Of a stretch of DNA of 64,000 nt, positions 45,995-55,149 are shown one piece after another (positions within the stretch are counted from its first letter, which is position 1; each line of letters starts with the position of its first letter). This stretch comes from Rhizobium aethiopicum (lineage in GTDB: Bacteria > Pseudomonadota > Alphaproteobacteria > Rhizobiales > Rhizobiaceae), in NCBI RefSeq assembly GCF_014197535.1, contig NZ_JACIFV010000019.1, forward strand, positions 53,154-117,153, written 5' to 3'. The notes beneath the pieces are model-generated. The model saw only the letters and a list, made by a program, of their open reading frames with translations, was not told the DNA's origin and did no database searches. A program made the position numbers and the translations under genes.

Positions 45995-47635
45995 ATGGAG
46001 ATGAGGGAGGACGGATTGCACGCCGATGTCGTGATTGTCGGCGCCGGCCCGACGGGTCTGACGCTTGCCAACCTTCTCGGCGGCATGAACGTTTCCGTCG
46101 TTCTGATCGAACGAAACATGACGACGGTACAGGAACCCCGCGCCGTCTCCATCGACGACGAATCAATGCGCACGATGCAGGCCATCGGTCTCTCCGACGA
46201 TGTGGAGCGCATCGTGGCACGCGGCTACGGCTCGCGATACCTTTCGCCATCGCGCCGCAACTTCCTGACCGTCGAGCCGACCTCGCGGGACTATGGCTTC
46301 GACAAGCGCAATGCCTTCCAGCAACCGGAACTCGAACAGGTTCTCAGGAACGGCTTAGGTCGTTTCCCCCATATCCGCCAGATGTTCGGGTGGGAGATGC
46401 AGAATTTCAGCCAACATGCGGCATCCGTCACGGTCGATATTCGCGAAAGCGGCGGTCGCGAGGCGAAAATCACCGGTCGGTTCATGGTCGCCTGCGACGG
46501 GGGACGATCATCGACACGAAGCGGTCTCGGCCTGGAGCTTGCCGGCTCCACATTCGCTGAGCGTTGGTTGATCGTCGACCTCGTCAGGACCGAAAACCGC
46601 TTCCGCCACACCGAGGTCCATTGCGATCCCGCTCGGCCCTGCATTTCTCTGCCGGGGCCTGACAATATCCGGCGCTACGAGTTCATGCTGCAAAAGGGCG
46701 AGGACGAGGAGATTGCGAATGACGAGGCGTTCGTACGCAACCTCCTCTCACGGGTCGGTCCGGACCGCAATGCCGAATTCCGTCGAGTGCGGGTCTATAC
46801 GTTCCATGCCAGAATGGCGACGAGCTGGCGGCGGGGCAACATCTTCCTCGCCGGCGATGCCGCGCATCTGACCCCGCCTTTCGCCGGCCAGGGAATGAAC
46901 AGCGGCCTGCGCGACGCCCAGAACCTCGGCTGGAAGCTGGCCGAAGCCGTCGCCGGAAAGGTCGACGACGCTTTTCTCGACAGCTACGAGATCGAACGCA
47001 AGCCGCATGCCTGGGAGATGATCAATCTTGCGCTGCGCATGGGCCAGGTGATGATGCCGGAAAATAGCGTCAAGGCGGCACTCACGCGGGCTGCCTTCGG
47101 CGCGCTCGGCCTCTATCCGCCCGCCCGTGACTATTTTGCCCAGATGCGCTACAAGCCCAAACCTCGCTTCCGGCAGGGGCTGCTGTTTCCCGATGGAAAG
47201 CCGGAGAGCCAGACCATGGTCGGCCGGCTCATCCCCCAGCCTGTCGTCGAGGGCACCGATCGCGTCCGCTCCCTGCTCGATGGGCTGCTGCCCGACCAGC
47301 CGGCGGTGGTTGTCTTTGACGAGTTCCCGGACCGGGTCGTGCCGGCGGCCGCCCTGTCGAAACTCGCAGGCGCCGGTGCCGTCGTCGTCGGTCTGACGCC
47401 GGAATGGATGAACCCGGTCGATGGCGCCTTCCCGGTCTATCGCGAGGTCTCGCGGCTGTTCAGTACACCGCAGCTCGAAAACTATCTCGGACATGCCTTT
47501 TTGCTGCGGCGCGACCGCTACATCGCCTCAATTGTGCCAGTTGCCGCACTCGAGAGCTTACTGCCCGCCATTGCCGCGATTGCGACGCCGCGTCCGGCAC
47601 CCAACCCGAACCCGGCACTGGCCGAGGCTTCATGA
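45995..47635 (+). CDS. FAD-dependent aromatic hydroxylase (MhpA/PheA/TfdB type)
   Basis: A 546-residue class A flavoprotein monooxygenase. VVIVGAGPTGLTLANLLGG is the dinucleotide fold, VACDGGRSSTRSGLGLEL the DG motif, and FLAGDAAHLTPPFAGQGMNS the GD motif for the ribityl chain; a C-terminal thioredoxin-like domain (about 400-540) follows, as in phenol hydroxylase and 3-(3-hydroxyphenyl)propionate hydroxylase. It uses NAD(P)H and O2 to add an ortho hydroxyl, making the catechol opened by the dioxygenase. AGGAGAGGAGA precedes the start. Substrate unknown; a phenolic or flavonoid A-ring is plausible. Confidence 0.9.
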   Translation: MEMREDGLHADVVIVGAGPTGLTLANLLGGMNVSVVLIERNMTTVQEPRAVSIDDESMRTMQAIGLSDDVERIVARGYGSRYLSPSRRNFLTVEPTSRDYGFDKRNAFQQPELEQVLRNGLGRFPHIRQMFGWEMQNFSQHAASVTVDIRESGGREAKITGRFMVACDGGRSSTRSGLGLELAGSTFAERWLIVDLVRTENRFRHTEVHCDPARPCISLPGPDNIRRYEFMLQKGEDEEIANDEAFVRNLLSRVGPDRNAEFRRVRVYTFHARMATSWRRGNIFLAGDAAHLTPPFAGQGMNSGLRDAQNLGWKLAEAVAGKVDDAFLDSYEIERKPHAWEMINLALRMGQVMMPENSVKAALTRAAFGALGLYPPARDYFAQMRYKPKPRFRQGLLFPDGKPESQTMVGRLIPQPVVEGTDRVRSLLDGLLPDQPAVVVFDEFPDRVVPAAALSKLAGAGAVVVGLTPEWMNPVDGAFPVYREVSRLFSTPQLENYLGHAFLLRRDRYIASIVPVAALESLLPAIAAIATPRPAPNPNPALAEAS

Positions 47636-47665
47636 TGGAATAAAGGGCCGCGGAGGAGGGCCGGA

Positions 47666-49417
47666 ATGAACATGGAAATCCAGAGTGACAAGATCACGCT
47701 GAATGGCGGCCAGGCCCTGGTGCGTATCCTCAAATCCTGCGGCATTGAGAATGTCTATGGCGTCGTGGGCGGTGCATTCGGGCCATTCCTGGCGGCGCTC
47801 AGCAAGGATAATTCCATGCGCTATGTAGGTGCGCGTCATGAGGCTGCCGGCGCCTTCATGGCGGCGGCGGAATTCTACTCCACCGGCCGCATCGCCGTGT
47901 GCCTGGGCGAACAGGGTCCAGGTGGGCTCAACCTGCTTTCGGGGCTCGGCGTTGCCTACAACAACAATCTCGCGCTCCTTGCGATTACCACCAACATTTC
48001 GCTGATCAGCGCTTATCCGCATGAGGGCAAGCTGATGGATGCCGACCACAAGCGGCTGTTCGAGGGACTCACCGGCTGGAACGCGACGATCAACGATGTC
48101 TCACGCCTGCCCGCGCTGGTACGGCGCGCACTGCGTAATGCGTTGACCGGCTGCCCGACGCCCGTTCATCTTGACATACCGATGGACGTGCTGGTCGAAG
48201 ATCATCACTTCGACATCGCTGAGCTCGACATGCCGCTGTCGCGCTTCCTGCCTGCGGGAAGGCGGCCGGCAGACGCTGCCTCTGTGATGGAAGCGGCGCG
48301 CTTGCTCGCGACAGCTGAACGCCCGCTGGTAATCGCCGGCGCAGGCGTCTCGCATTCCGGCGGACAGCCGGAGCTGATGGCGGTGACCGAACTGCTCGGC
48401 GCGGCAGCCACCTCTACCATGACCGGCGCCGGCTCCGTCCCGAGTACCTATGCGGGCTTCGTCGGCTGTGGCGGTGTGATCGGCGGACCGGTCATCGCCC
48501 AGGCGATGCGCGAGGCCGACGTGGTGCTCGCGGTCGGCTGCAAATTCTCCTCCTATCTCTGGGAGACGAGCCGGCCGGTCGTGAAGGGCTGGCCGCGGCA
48601 GCAGTTGATCCAGATCGACATCGATCCGGTACGGCTCGGCCAGGCGGCGCCGCTCGCGCTTGGACTGCTGGGTGACGCCCGAGTGGTACTCACGCAGCTA
48701 CGCGAAGCGCTCGAAAGACAGAAAATATCCAGCGCACCCAAGCCATGGGTCGCGGGCCTGTCGGATGCCTTCCGGACGTATCTCGACGCGCTTGGCCGCG
48801 CGCAGGCGCATATGGATGGCGGGGCAATCCATCCGGCGGCATTGGCCAGGACTATTGGGGGCTTGCTAGGCGAGAACGGGCTTGTGGTCCTCGACGGTGG
48901 TCACACATGCTTCTGGGGCAACGCGCTGACACCCGCGGCCAAAACCCGTACGCGCTTCAACGATGCGTGCATGGCCCAGCTCGGCTTCGGTCTGCCCTTC
49001 GCCATCGCGCTCAAGCATCTCCATCCGCAGGAGCTGGTGGTCAACATTACCGGCGACGGCTCCTTCGGCTTCACGCTCTCAGAGCTCGATACGGCGCGGC
49101 GCCACGGCCTGCCCGTCATCAGCATCATCCACAACAACGCCGGCTGGGGCATCATCGACTTCGGCCAGAAGCTGGGCGGTTACCAGATCGGTGGCGAGCT
49201 GTCCGGCACCGACTATGCCGAGATCGCCAAGGGGTTTGGCTGCTTCGGCGAGGTCGTCACCGATCTCGATGAATTCCCGGCGGCATTCGCGCGCGCCGTG
49301 GCGTCAAACCTGCCGGCGGTCCTCGATGTCAGGGTCGGATTTGTTCCGCATCCGCAGATGCCGGCCTTCGGCCGGATCGGCCTGGCGCAGCCGCGCCATC
49401 GCGGCGAAGGAGCGTGA
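47666..49417 (+). CDS. Thiamine-diphosphate-dependent enzyme (acetolactate synthase/2-oxo-acid decarboxylase-like)
   Basis: A 583-residue ThDP enzyme with N-terminal PYR domain (GVVGGAFGPFL; activating Glu in GARHEAAGAFM), a central domain, and C-terminal PP domain with the Mg/ThDP motif from GDGSFGFTLSELDTARRHG to HNNAGWG. It lacks the features that would identify it as biosynthetic IlvB, and no small subunit is present. In this operon a lyase or decarboxylase acting on a 2-oxo acid from ring cleavage is likely. The preceding gene ends 30 bases upstream; the SDR gene begins two bases after its stop. Confidence 0.85.
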   Translation: MNMEIQSDKITLNGGQALVRILKSCGIENVYGVVGGAFGPFLAALSKDNSMRYVGARHEAAGAFMAAAEFYSTGRIAVCLGEQGPGGLNLLSGLGVAYNNNLALLAITTNISLISAYPHEGKLMDADHKRLFEGLTGWNATINDVSRLPALVRRALRNALTGCPTPVHLDIPMDVLVEDHHFDIAELDMPLSRFLPAGRRPADAASVMEAARLLATAERPLVIAGAGVSHSGGQPELMAVTELLGAAATSTMTGAGSVPSTYAGFVGCGGVIGGPVIAQAMREADVVLAVGCKFSSYLWETSRPVVKGWPRQQLIQIDIDPVRLGQAAPLALGLLGDARVVLTQLREALERQKISSAPKPWVAGLSDAFRTYLDALGRAQAHMDGGAIHPAALARTIGGLLGENGLVVLDGGHTCFWGNALTPAAKTRTRFNDACMAQLGFGLPFAIALKHLHPQELVVNITGDGSFGFTLSELDTARRHGLPVISIIHNNAGWGIIDFGQKLGGYQIGGELSGTDYAEIAKGFGCFGEVVTDLDEFPAAFARAVASNLPAVLDVRVGFVPHPQMPAFGRIGLAQPRHRGEGA

Positions 49418-49419
49418 CC

Positions 49420-50187
49420 ATGCGGCTGGACGGCAAAACCGCCATGATCGTCGGCGCCGGCTCGGGCATCGGAGCGGCGACGGCGCGTCTCTTCGCCGGG
49501 CTCGGCGCTCGGTGCCTGCTGATCGGGCCGGATGCCGAACCACTCGAAGAGATCGCGAGCGCGACCGATGCCGAGGCCATGACTGCTGATGCCTCCCAAC
49601 CGGCAGACATGGCCAAAGCGGTCGCGCTCGTGAACCGACACCACGGCGCGGTCGATATCCTCGTCAATTGCGCCGGTGGCGGTGGCAACGCGCCGCTCGG
49701 CGATTTATCCGACGCCGAATGGTCGAAAGCGCTCTCCACCAATCTCGAGACGGCGCGGATCTCCGCCGCTGCTTGCCTTCCGGACCTGATCAGAACGCGC
49801 GGATCGATCGTCTTTGTCGCCTCGCTCGCCGGGCTCAGGGCCGTGCCCGGCGCGACGGGCTATATCGCTGCGAAACATGCTGTGGTCGGCCTCATGAAGG
49901 CGATCGCGGCGGACTATGGCCCATCGGGCGTCCGCGTCAACGCGGTGTGCCCGGGCCTGGTGCGGACAGCGATGGCCGATGCCGTGATGGATCACTTCGC
50001 CGGCGAAAACGGGCTCGACCGTGTCGGGATGTATGCGCGCGCCACCGGGAGATACCCGCTGCGGCGACCGGGCGAGCCGGACGAGATCGCGCGCGCCATC
50101 GCCTTTCTGGCGAGCGACTGGGCATCGTTCATCACCGGGGAATGCCTGGTGGCGGACGGCGGCGGATCGGTCGTGGACGTGTTTTGA
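49420..50187 (+). CDS. Short-chain dehydrogenase/reductase (SDR 1)
   Basis: A 255-residue classical SDR: cofactor loop VGAGSGIGAATA near residue 12, NCAGGGG, catalytic Ser in VFVASLAG and the YxxxK pair in GYIAAKHAVVG, then RVNAVCPGLVRT. AAGGAG lies seven bases before the ATG at 49420. It probably oxidises or reduces a hydroxyl/keto intermediate with NAD(P). Adjacent to the ThDP enzyme and the VOC protein. Confidence 0.88.
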   Translation: MRLDGKTAMIVGAGSGIGAATARLFAGLGARCLLIGPDAEPLEEIASATDAEAMTADASQPADMAKAVALVNRHHGAVDILVNCAGGGGNAPLGDLSDAEWSKALSTNLETARISAAACLPDLIRTRGSIVFVASLAGLRAVPGATGYIAAKHAVVGLMKAIAADYGPSGVRVNAVCPGLVRTAMADAVMDHFAGENGLDRVGMYARATGRYPLRRPGEPDEIARAIAFLASDWASFITGECLVADGGGSVVDVF

Positions 50188-50222
50188 TGGCCGACGACGG
50201 CCGGATTTCGAGGAGACGCAGC

Positions 50223-50624
50223 GTGTTCGCAAGGAATGTGGTTCACACGGGATATCTGGTCGGCGACATCGAGCGCTCGCTGCGCTTCTACGAGAAGTTC
50301 GGCTTTGGCATCCATATCCGCATGCCGATGGGCGATGCCGAGCAGAACAAGATCGGCGAGGTCGTCTTCCTTGCACTGCCCGGTGATGGGCCGCGTCTGG
50401 AGCTTCAGCAACTATTCGCGCGGCCCGTGCCCGATGCCGGCAATGCGCGTGGTCATATCGGGATCACCATCGACGACATGGATATCGCGCTGGCCGCGTT
50501 GGTGCGTGAAGGCATTACTCCGGAAACCCCGCCCTTCCGTCCGGTGAAGGACGGCGCGACGATCTGCTTCTTCCGCGATCCCGACGGCCATCTCGTTGAA
50601 CTGCTCGCCGGTCTGGAATTGTGA
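50223..50624 (+). CDS. VOC-family (glyoxalase/dioxygenase) single-module protein
   Basis: A 133-residue protein with one VOC double beta-alpha-beta unit: HTGYLVGDIERSLRFYEKFG, GHIGITIDDMDIALAALV and CFFRDPDGHLVELL, giving metal-ligand candidates His and Glu (LVELL) as in glyoxalase I and methylmalonyl-CoA epimerase. I prefer the GTG start at 50223, seven bases after AGGAG; an upstream ATG at 50187 overlaps the SDR stop and adds 12 unconserved residues. Isomerase, lyase or dioxygenase activity cannot be distinguished. Confidence 0.8.
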   Translation: MFARNVVHTGYLVGDIERSLRFYEKFGFGIHIRMPMGDAEQNKIGEVVFLALPGDGPRLELQQLFARPVPDAGNARGHIGITIDDMDIALAALVREGITPETPPFRPVKDGATICFFRDPDGHLVELLAGLEL

Positions 50625-50625
50625 G

Positions 50626-51405
50626 ATGACGATGACTCGGCCGCAACTGCTTCAGGGCAAAGTCATCGCCGTCACCGGCGCATCGAGCGGCATCGGTCGG
50701 GCGATCGCGATCGCAGCGGCGGAAGCCGGTGCGCGGATGGTTCTGGTGTCCGATGTCAGCGAAACACCGCGCGAAGGCGGACCGGCCACCGCCGAGCTAA
50801 TCACCGGGCTCGGCTTTGCAGCTCGCTTCGTCCGCTGCGACGTGAGCCGCCAGCAGGATGCCCAGGCGCTGGCTACCGCGACGGATGAATTCGGCGGCCT
50901 CGACGGCATTGCCTGCAACGCCGGCATCGCGCTCGACGAGGATATGCTGACAGTGAGCGAGGTCGACTATCGCCGGATTACCGCTGTCAATCTCGACGGC
51001 GCCTTCTTTACGGCACAGGCGGCCGCGCAATCCATGGTCAGGCGGGGAGGGGGCGGCTCGATCGTCTTCACATCGAGTATGGGTGGCCTCCGTGGTTCGG
51101 CGATCACCACGGTCTATTCGTCCACGAAAGGAGCGGTTGTTCTGATGGCCGCTTCCATGGCCGACGCACTTGGACCCAAGGGTATCCGCGTCAACGCCGT
51201 CTGCCCTGGTGTGATCGATACCCAGCTTACCCAGATGGCGGGTGAAGCCAAACAGATCAAATCCATGGCGAACCGATCGGCGCTCAAGCGCCTCGGCCGC
51301 CCCGACGAGGTCGCTGCCGCGGCCATCTGGTTGCTGTCGAGCCAGGCATCCTACGTCACCGGCATAGCTTTACCGGTGGATGGAGGAACGACCGCAATTC
51401 TTTGA
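50626..51405 (+). CDS. Short-chain dehydrogenase/reductase (SDR 2)
   Basis: A 259-residue classical SDR with VTGASSGIGRAIAI, CNAGIALDED, IVFTSSMGG (catalytic Ser), YSSTKGAVVLM (Tyr and Lys) and RVNAVCPGVIDT, ending in the usual VDGG loop. It starts within a couple of bases of the VOC gene stop. Different from SDR 1 outside the core motifs, so it is not a recent duplicate. Role in the pathway unknown. Confidence 0.88.
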   Translation: MTMTRPQLLQGKVIAVTGASSGIGRAIAIAAAEAGARMVLVSDVSETPREGGPATAELITGLGFAARFVRCDVSRQQDAQALATATDEFGGLDGIACNAGIALDEDMLTVSEVDYRRITAVNLDGAFFTAQAAAQSMVRRGGGGSIVFTSSMGGLRGSAITTVYSSTKGAVVLMAASMADALGPKGIRVNAVCPGVIDTQLTQMAGEAKQIKSMANRSALKRLGRPDEVAAAAIWLLSSQASYVTGIALPVDGGTTAIL

Positions 51406-51477
51406 GGACGCCGTGCGGCGCTCCGCCCAGCCGACATGCATCGATGACACCGAAGCCGAACCGAAGAGGAGAACGTT

Positions 51478-52791
51478 ATGGCAGAGGCAATGAAGGGGAG
51501 AGGCGTCAGTCGGCGCCAGCTTATTAAGAATACGGCCCTTGTTGGCGGCGCTGCAGCGCTCGGCCTGCCAATGCCGAGCATTTTGCGCGCGCAGGAAACG
51601 GCGATCAAGATCGGCTACATCACCTCTATCTCAGGTCCGCGCGCCACCTTCAGCGAGCCGGCCGAGTATAATGTCAACAAGATCAAGGCCCTGTTCAAGG
51701 ATGGGCTGGAGATCGGCGGCAAGAAATACCCGATCGAAATCCTGATGCGCGACCAGCAGTCGAACCCTACGCGCGCCGGGGAAGTCGGCCGCGACCTCAT
51801 CACCCAGGACAAGGTAGACATCCTGCTCGCTGATGACGGCGACTCCCATTTCGCCGCCGGCGAGATCGCCGACCAGCAGGGCGTGCCATTCGTCTCCACG
51901 ATCAATCAGTGGGAGCCGTTCATTTTCGCCCGCAATTCCACGCCGGACAAGGGCTATCCCTGGTCGTTCATGTTCGCCTTCGGCGCGACTGACGTGGCCA
52001 AGACCTATGTCGGCCTCTGGGACTCGCTGCCGACAAACAAGAAGATCGGCCTGCTGTTTCTCGACATCCCTCCGGGTCATGCCTTCGGCAGCACGGAGAA
52101 CGGCATTCCCGCCTTCCTGAAGCAGAAGGGCTACAACGTCGTCGATGGCGGCTTCGTCCGCTTCGACAGCGACGACTTTTCAAGCCAGATCGCCATGTTC
52201 AAGGAAGCCAGTTGCGACATTGTCGCCGGCTTCCTTCTCGACTCGCATTTCCAGACTTTCTGGGGCCAGGCTGTGCAGTCCGGCTTTATGCCGAAGGTAG
52301 TCACCTTCGCCGGTCCGTTCCTATTCCCGACAAGCCTTGTGGCACTCGGCGATCAGGGCGACGGCATGTCGGGCGAAGTCTGGTGGACACCGGATGTGCC
52401 GTTCAAATCGAGCCTCACCGGGCAGACGGCGCGCGAGATTGCCAATGACTGGGAAAACGAGACCGGCTTGCAGTGGACGCAGCCGCTCGGCTACATGCAC
52501 GCGCTCTATGAAGTCGGCGTGGCCGCACTGCGTCATGCCAAGGACCCGCGTGACAAGGAAGGGATCCGCGAGGGCATTCGGCAGATGGCACTGGATACCG
52601 TGGTCGGCCCGGTCAATTTCCGCGACTCCAAGATCAAGAGCGTAGCGGTGACCGAAGTGGCCATGGGCCAATGGCGCAAGACCGCCGAGGGGTCCAAGTT
52701 CCCCTACGAGTTCGACACCGTCTATGCCGATCCGGTCCTCGCACCCAATCTCAAGCCGAACGCCAAGATGCGGCTTCTCGGTGAAGGCTGA
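51478..52791 (+). CDS. Branched-chain-type ABC transporter substrate-binding protein with Tat signal
   Basis: A 437-residue periplasmic protein. SRRQLIKNTALVGGAAALGL is a twin-arginine signal, cleaved near LRAQE. The mature part fits the LivJ/amide-urea group: IKIGYITSISGPRATFSEPA, DKVDILLADDGDSHFAAGEI and GLLFLDIPPGHAFGSTENG. Proteins of this family bind amino acids but also benzoates, phenylpropenoates and other aromatic acids. Its place at the end of an aromatic catabolic operon points to an aromatic ligand. Tat export suggests it folds before export. Confidence 0.88.
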   Translation: MAEAMKGRGVSRRQLIKNTALVGGAAALGLPMPSILRAQETAIKIGYITSISGPRATFSEPAEYNVNKIKALFKDGLEIGGKKYPIEILMRDQQSNPTRAGEVGRDLITQDKVDILLADDGDSHFAAGEIADQQGVPFVSTINQWEPFIFARNSTPDKGYPWSFMFAFGATDVAKTYVGLWDSLPTNKKIGLLFLDIPPGHAFGSTENGIPAFLKQKGYNVVDGGFVRFDSDDFSSQIAMFKEASCDIVAGFLLDSHFQTFWGQAVQSGFMPKVVTFAGPFLFPTSLVALGDQGDGMSGEVWWTPDVPFKSSLTGQTAREIANDWENETGLQWTQPLGYMHALYEVGVAALRHAKDPRDKEGIREGIRQMALDTVVGPVNFRDSKIKSVAVTEVAMGQWRKTAEGSKFPYEFDTVYADPVLAPNLKPNAKMRLLGEG

Positions 52792-52863
52792 CTCCGCGCT
52801 GAAACTCTTCTCGGGGCGCGCAACGCGCGCGGCTCGCACACTCTGACCTCAACGGATTGTCCC

Positions 52864-53595
52864 ATGTCCGAAATATTGAACGTACAGAATCTCAGGAAGA
52901 GCTATGGCTCGATCACTGTGGTCGATGACCTTTCCTTCAAGGTCGAGAAGGGCGAATGCCTCGGCGTGATCGGCCCGAATGGCGCGGGCAAGACCTCGCT
53001 TTTCAACGTTATCGACGGCGGTGTGGTCGTCGATGGCGGCAGGATCACGCTTGACGGCGAGGATGTGACGCGGCTGCCGCGGCACAAGCGTGCGCACAAG
53101 GGCATCGCCCGCGCCTATCAGGTGCCGCAGCCCTTTCCCGACCTCACCGTCTTCGAGAATGTACTCGTTGCCTCGACCTTCGCGGCCGGCCTGTCCGGCC
53201 ACGAGGCGGAAGTCGGGGCTCTCGACGTGATCCGCCGGGTCGGCCTCAACGAGCGGCGCCGGGATCGCGCCGGCAGCCTCAGGCTGCTCGACCGCAAGCG
53301 GCTCGAGCTTGCCAAGGCACTTGCGGCGTCGCCAAAGCTGTTGCTGTTGGATGAGGTGGCCGGCGGCCTGACCGAGGCGGAGGTCGATGTGCTCGTCGAA
53401 CTCGTGAAATCGCTGAAGCCGCATTATGCGATTATCTGGATCGAGCATGTCGCCCATGCGCTGGCCGCCACGGCGGACCGGCTGATGGCACTCCACTACG
53501 GGCGCAAGCTGATCGAAGGCACGCCCGACCAGGTTCTGAAAAGCCCTGAAGTCAGGGCCATCTATCTCGGGATTGTCGACGATGCAACTGCTTGA
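52864..53595 (+). CDS. Branched-chain-type ABC transporter ATP-binding protein (LivG-like)
   Basis: A 243-residue ATPase with Walker A GPNGAGKTS, Walker B LLLLDEVAGGL and H-loop IIWIEHVAHAL. The signature region reads SLRLLDRKRLELAKALA instead of LSGGQ-like; this departure is shared by a LivG subgroup, so it is probably functional with the conventional partner ATPase downstream. It overlaps the LivF-like gene by 14 bases. Confidence 0.88.
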   Translation: MSEILNVQNLRKSYGSITVVDDLSFKVEKGECLGVIGPNGAGKTSLFNVIDGGVVVDGGRITLDGEDVTRLPRHKRAHKGIARAYQVPQPFPDLTVFENVLVASTFAAGLSGHEAEVGALDVIRRVGLNERRRDRAGSLRLLDRKRLELAKALAASPKLLLLDEVAGGLTEAEVDVLVELVKSLKPHYAIIWIEHVAHALAATADRLMALHYGRKLIEGTPDQVLKSPEVRAIYLGIVDDATA

Positions 53596-54289
53596 AACCA
53601 CCGGGCTCGAAGCCTTTTACGGAGATTTCCAGGCTCTCTTCGGCCTTGAAATCAGCGTCGGTGAGGGCGAGACCGTCGCCATGATCGGCGCCAACGGTGC
53701 CGGCAAGAGTACTTTCCTGCAGGCGCTGGCCGGTCTCAACGACCAGAAGAAGGGTGCCATCCGCTTCGCCGGCCAAGACGTTACCCGGCTTCGCGCGGAT
53801 CTCGTCTCACGTCTCGGCATCGGGCTCGTGCCCGAGGGGCGGATGATGTTCCCGAGCCTCACGGTCGAGGAAAACCTGCTTATGGGTCTCTGCACCGATC
53901 GTAAGGGACCCTGGACGCTGAAGAAAGTCTACGAGCTCTTTCCGGAGCTGCTCGAGATCCGCACCCGCTCTTCCGTCCGCATCTCCGGCGGGCAGCAACA
54001 GATGGTAGCGATCGGCCGGGCACTGCTCACCAATCCAAAACTGCTGCTCTGCGACGAGATATCGCTCGGACTTGCACCAAAAGTGACCAACGGCATCTAT
54101 GCCTGCTTTTCCGAGATCAAAGCCACCGGCATGGCGATCCTACTCGTCGAGCAGGACATCGTGCGCGCCATTAAGGCGGCGGACCGGTTCTACTGCTTAC
54201 TCGAAGGCAAGATCAGCCTTGGCGGCAACCCTCGAGATTACGGCATCGAGGAGATATCACGGTCCTATTTCGGAATTGGAGCGCACTGA
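53582..54289 (+). CDS. Branched-chain-type ABC transporter ATP-binding protein (LivF-like)
   Basis: A 235-residue ATPase: Walker A GANGAGKST, signature ISGGQQQMVAIGRALL, Walker B LLLCDEISLGLAP. The ATG at 53582 lies inside the LivG-like gene; a TTG nine bases earlier is possible. It pairs with the LivG-like protein. Its stop overlaps the start of the first permease gene by one base. Confidence 0.9.
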   Translation: MQLLETTGLEAFYGDFQALFGLEISVGEGETVAMIGANGAGKSTFLQALAGLNDQKKGAIRFAGQDVTRLRADLVSRLGIGLVPEGRMMFPSLTVEENLLMGLCTDRKGPWTLKKVYELFPELLEIRTRSSVRISGGQQQMVAIGRALLTNPKLLLCDEISLGLAPKVTNGIYACFSEIKATGMAILLVEQDIVRAIKAADRFYCLLEGKISLGGNPRDYGIEEISRSYFGIGAH

Positions 54290-55149
54290 TGGCCTGGCTT
54301 GAAACCATCATCAATGGCCTACTTGTCGGCAGCCTCTACGCGCTCTTCGGCCTCGGCGCGGCGCTCACCTTCGGCATCGCCAAGATCGTCAATGTCGCCC
54401 ATGGCGAGTTCATCGTGCTGGCAGGTTTCATCGGCATATTCCTGGTCTCGGTGATCCCGATCCATCCGCTCCTGATCCTGCCGATTGTGATCGTCATCGT
54501 CTTTGCGCTGGGCTACGGTCTGCAGACGGTGCTGCTCAATCGCGTCGTTGGCAAGGACCCGTTGCCGCCGATGCTGCTGACTTTCGGCCTCTCTATCGTC
54601 ATCAAGAATGCGATGGTCGAATTTCTCGGCGCGACGCCACGCTCCATCAACATGGGCGGACTGCGCTTCAAGGGCATGGATGTCTTCGGCCTGAAGCTCG
54701 GCGTCCTGCCGGTCGTGATCTTCGCGATCTCTGTCTGCCTGTTCATTGCCCTGCATTTCTGGCTCAATCACACGCGCTACGGGCGGATTTTGCGCGCGAC
54801 GGGCGACGAGCAGAAGATTGTTCAGCTCTTCGGCGTCAATTACAAGCGCGCCTTCGGCGTCGCCACCGGGCTCGCGCTCTCGATGTCCGCCGCCGCCGGC
54901 ATGATGCTCGCCATGCGCTCGACAATCACGCCCTTTACCGGCGGCGACCGGCTTCTCATCGCCTTCGAGGTGGTGATCGTCGGCGGGCTAGGCTCGATGT
55001 GGGGCGCGCTGATCGGCGGCTTCGTTCTCGGTGTCACCCATCTCATGGGCCTGCGCTTCGATCCCAATAGCGGCCTGCTCTACGCGCACATCATGTTCTT
55101 CATCATCCTGACAATTATGCCGAGGGGGATTTCCGGATGGCGACAGTGA
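54289..55149 (+). CDS. Branched-chain-type ABC transporter permease (LivH-like)
   Basis: A 286-residue membrane protein of about eight helices. ETIINGLLVGSLYALFGLGA and LTFGIAKIVNVAHGEFIVLA are LivH hallmarks, and VIVGGLGSMWGALIGGFVLG is the C-terminal ATPase-coupling segment. Its end overlaps the LivM-like gene by 13 bases. Confidence 0.9.
   Translation: MAWLETIINGLLVGSLYALFGLGAALTFGIAKIVNVAHGEFIVLAGFIGIFLVSVIPIHPLLILPIVIVIVFALGYGLQTVLLNRVVGKDPLPPMLLTFGLSIVIKNAMVEFLGATPRSINMGGLRFKGMDVFGLKLGVLPVVIFAISVCLFIALHFWLNHTRYGRILRATGDEQKIVQLFGVNYKRAFGVATGLALSMSAAAGMMLAMRSTITPFTGGDRLLIAFEVVIVGGLGSMWGALIGGFVLGVTHLMGLRFDPNSGLLYAHIMFFIILTIMPRGISGWRQ

Noticed and set aside
52864..53595. Treating the LivG-like ATPase as defective because it lacks an LSGGQ-type signature
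   Set aside because: The SLRLLDRKRLELAKALA variant recurs in a LivG subgroup from memory, Walker motifs are intact and the partner ATPase has a normal signature.
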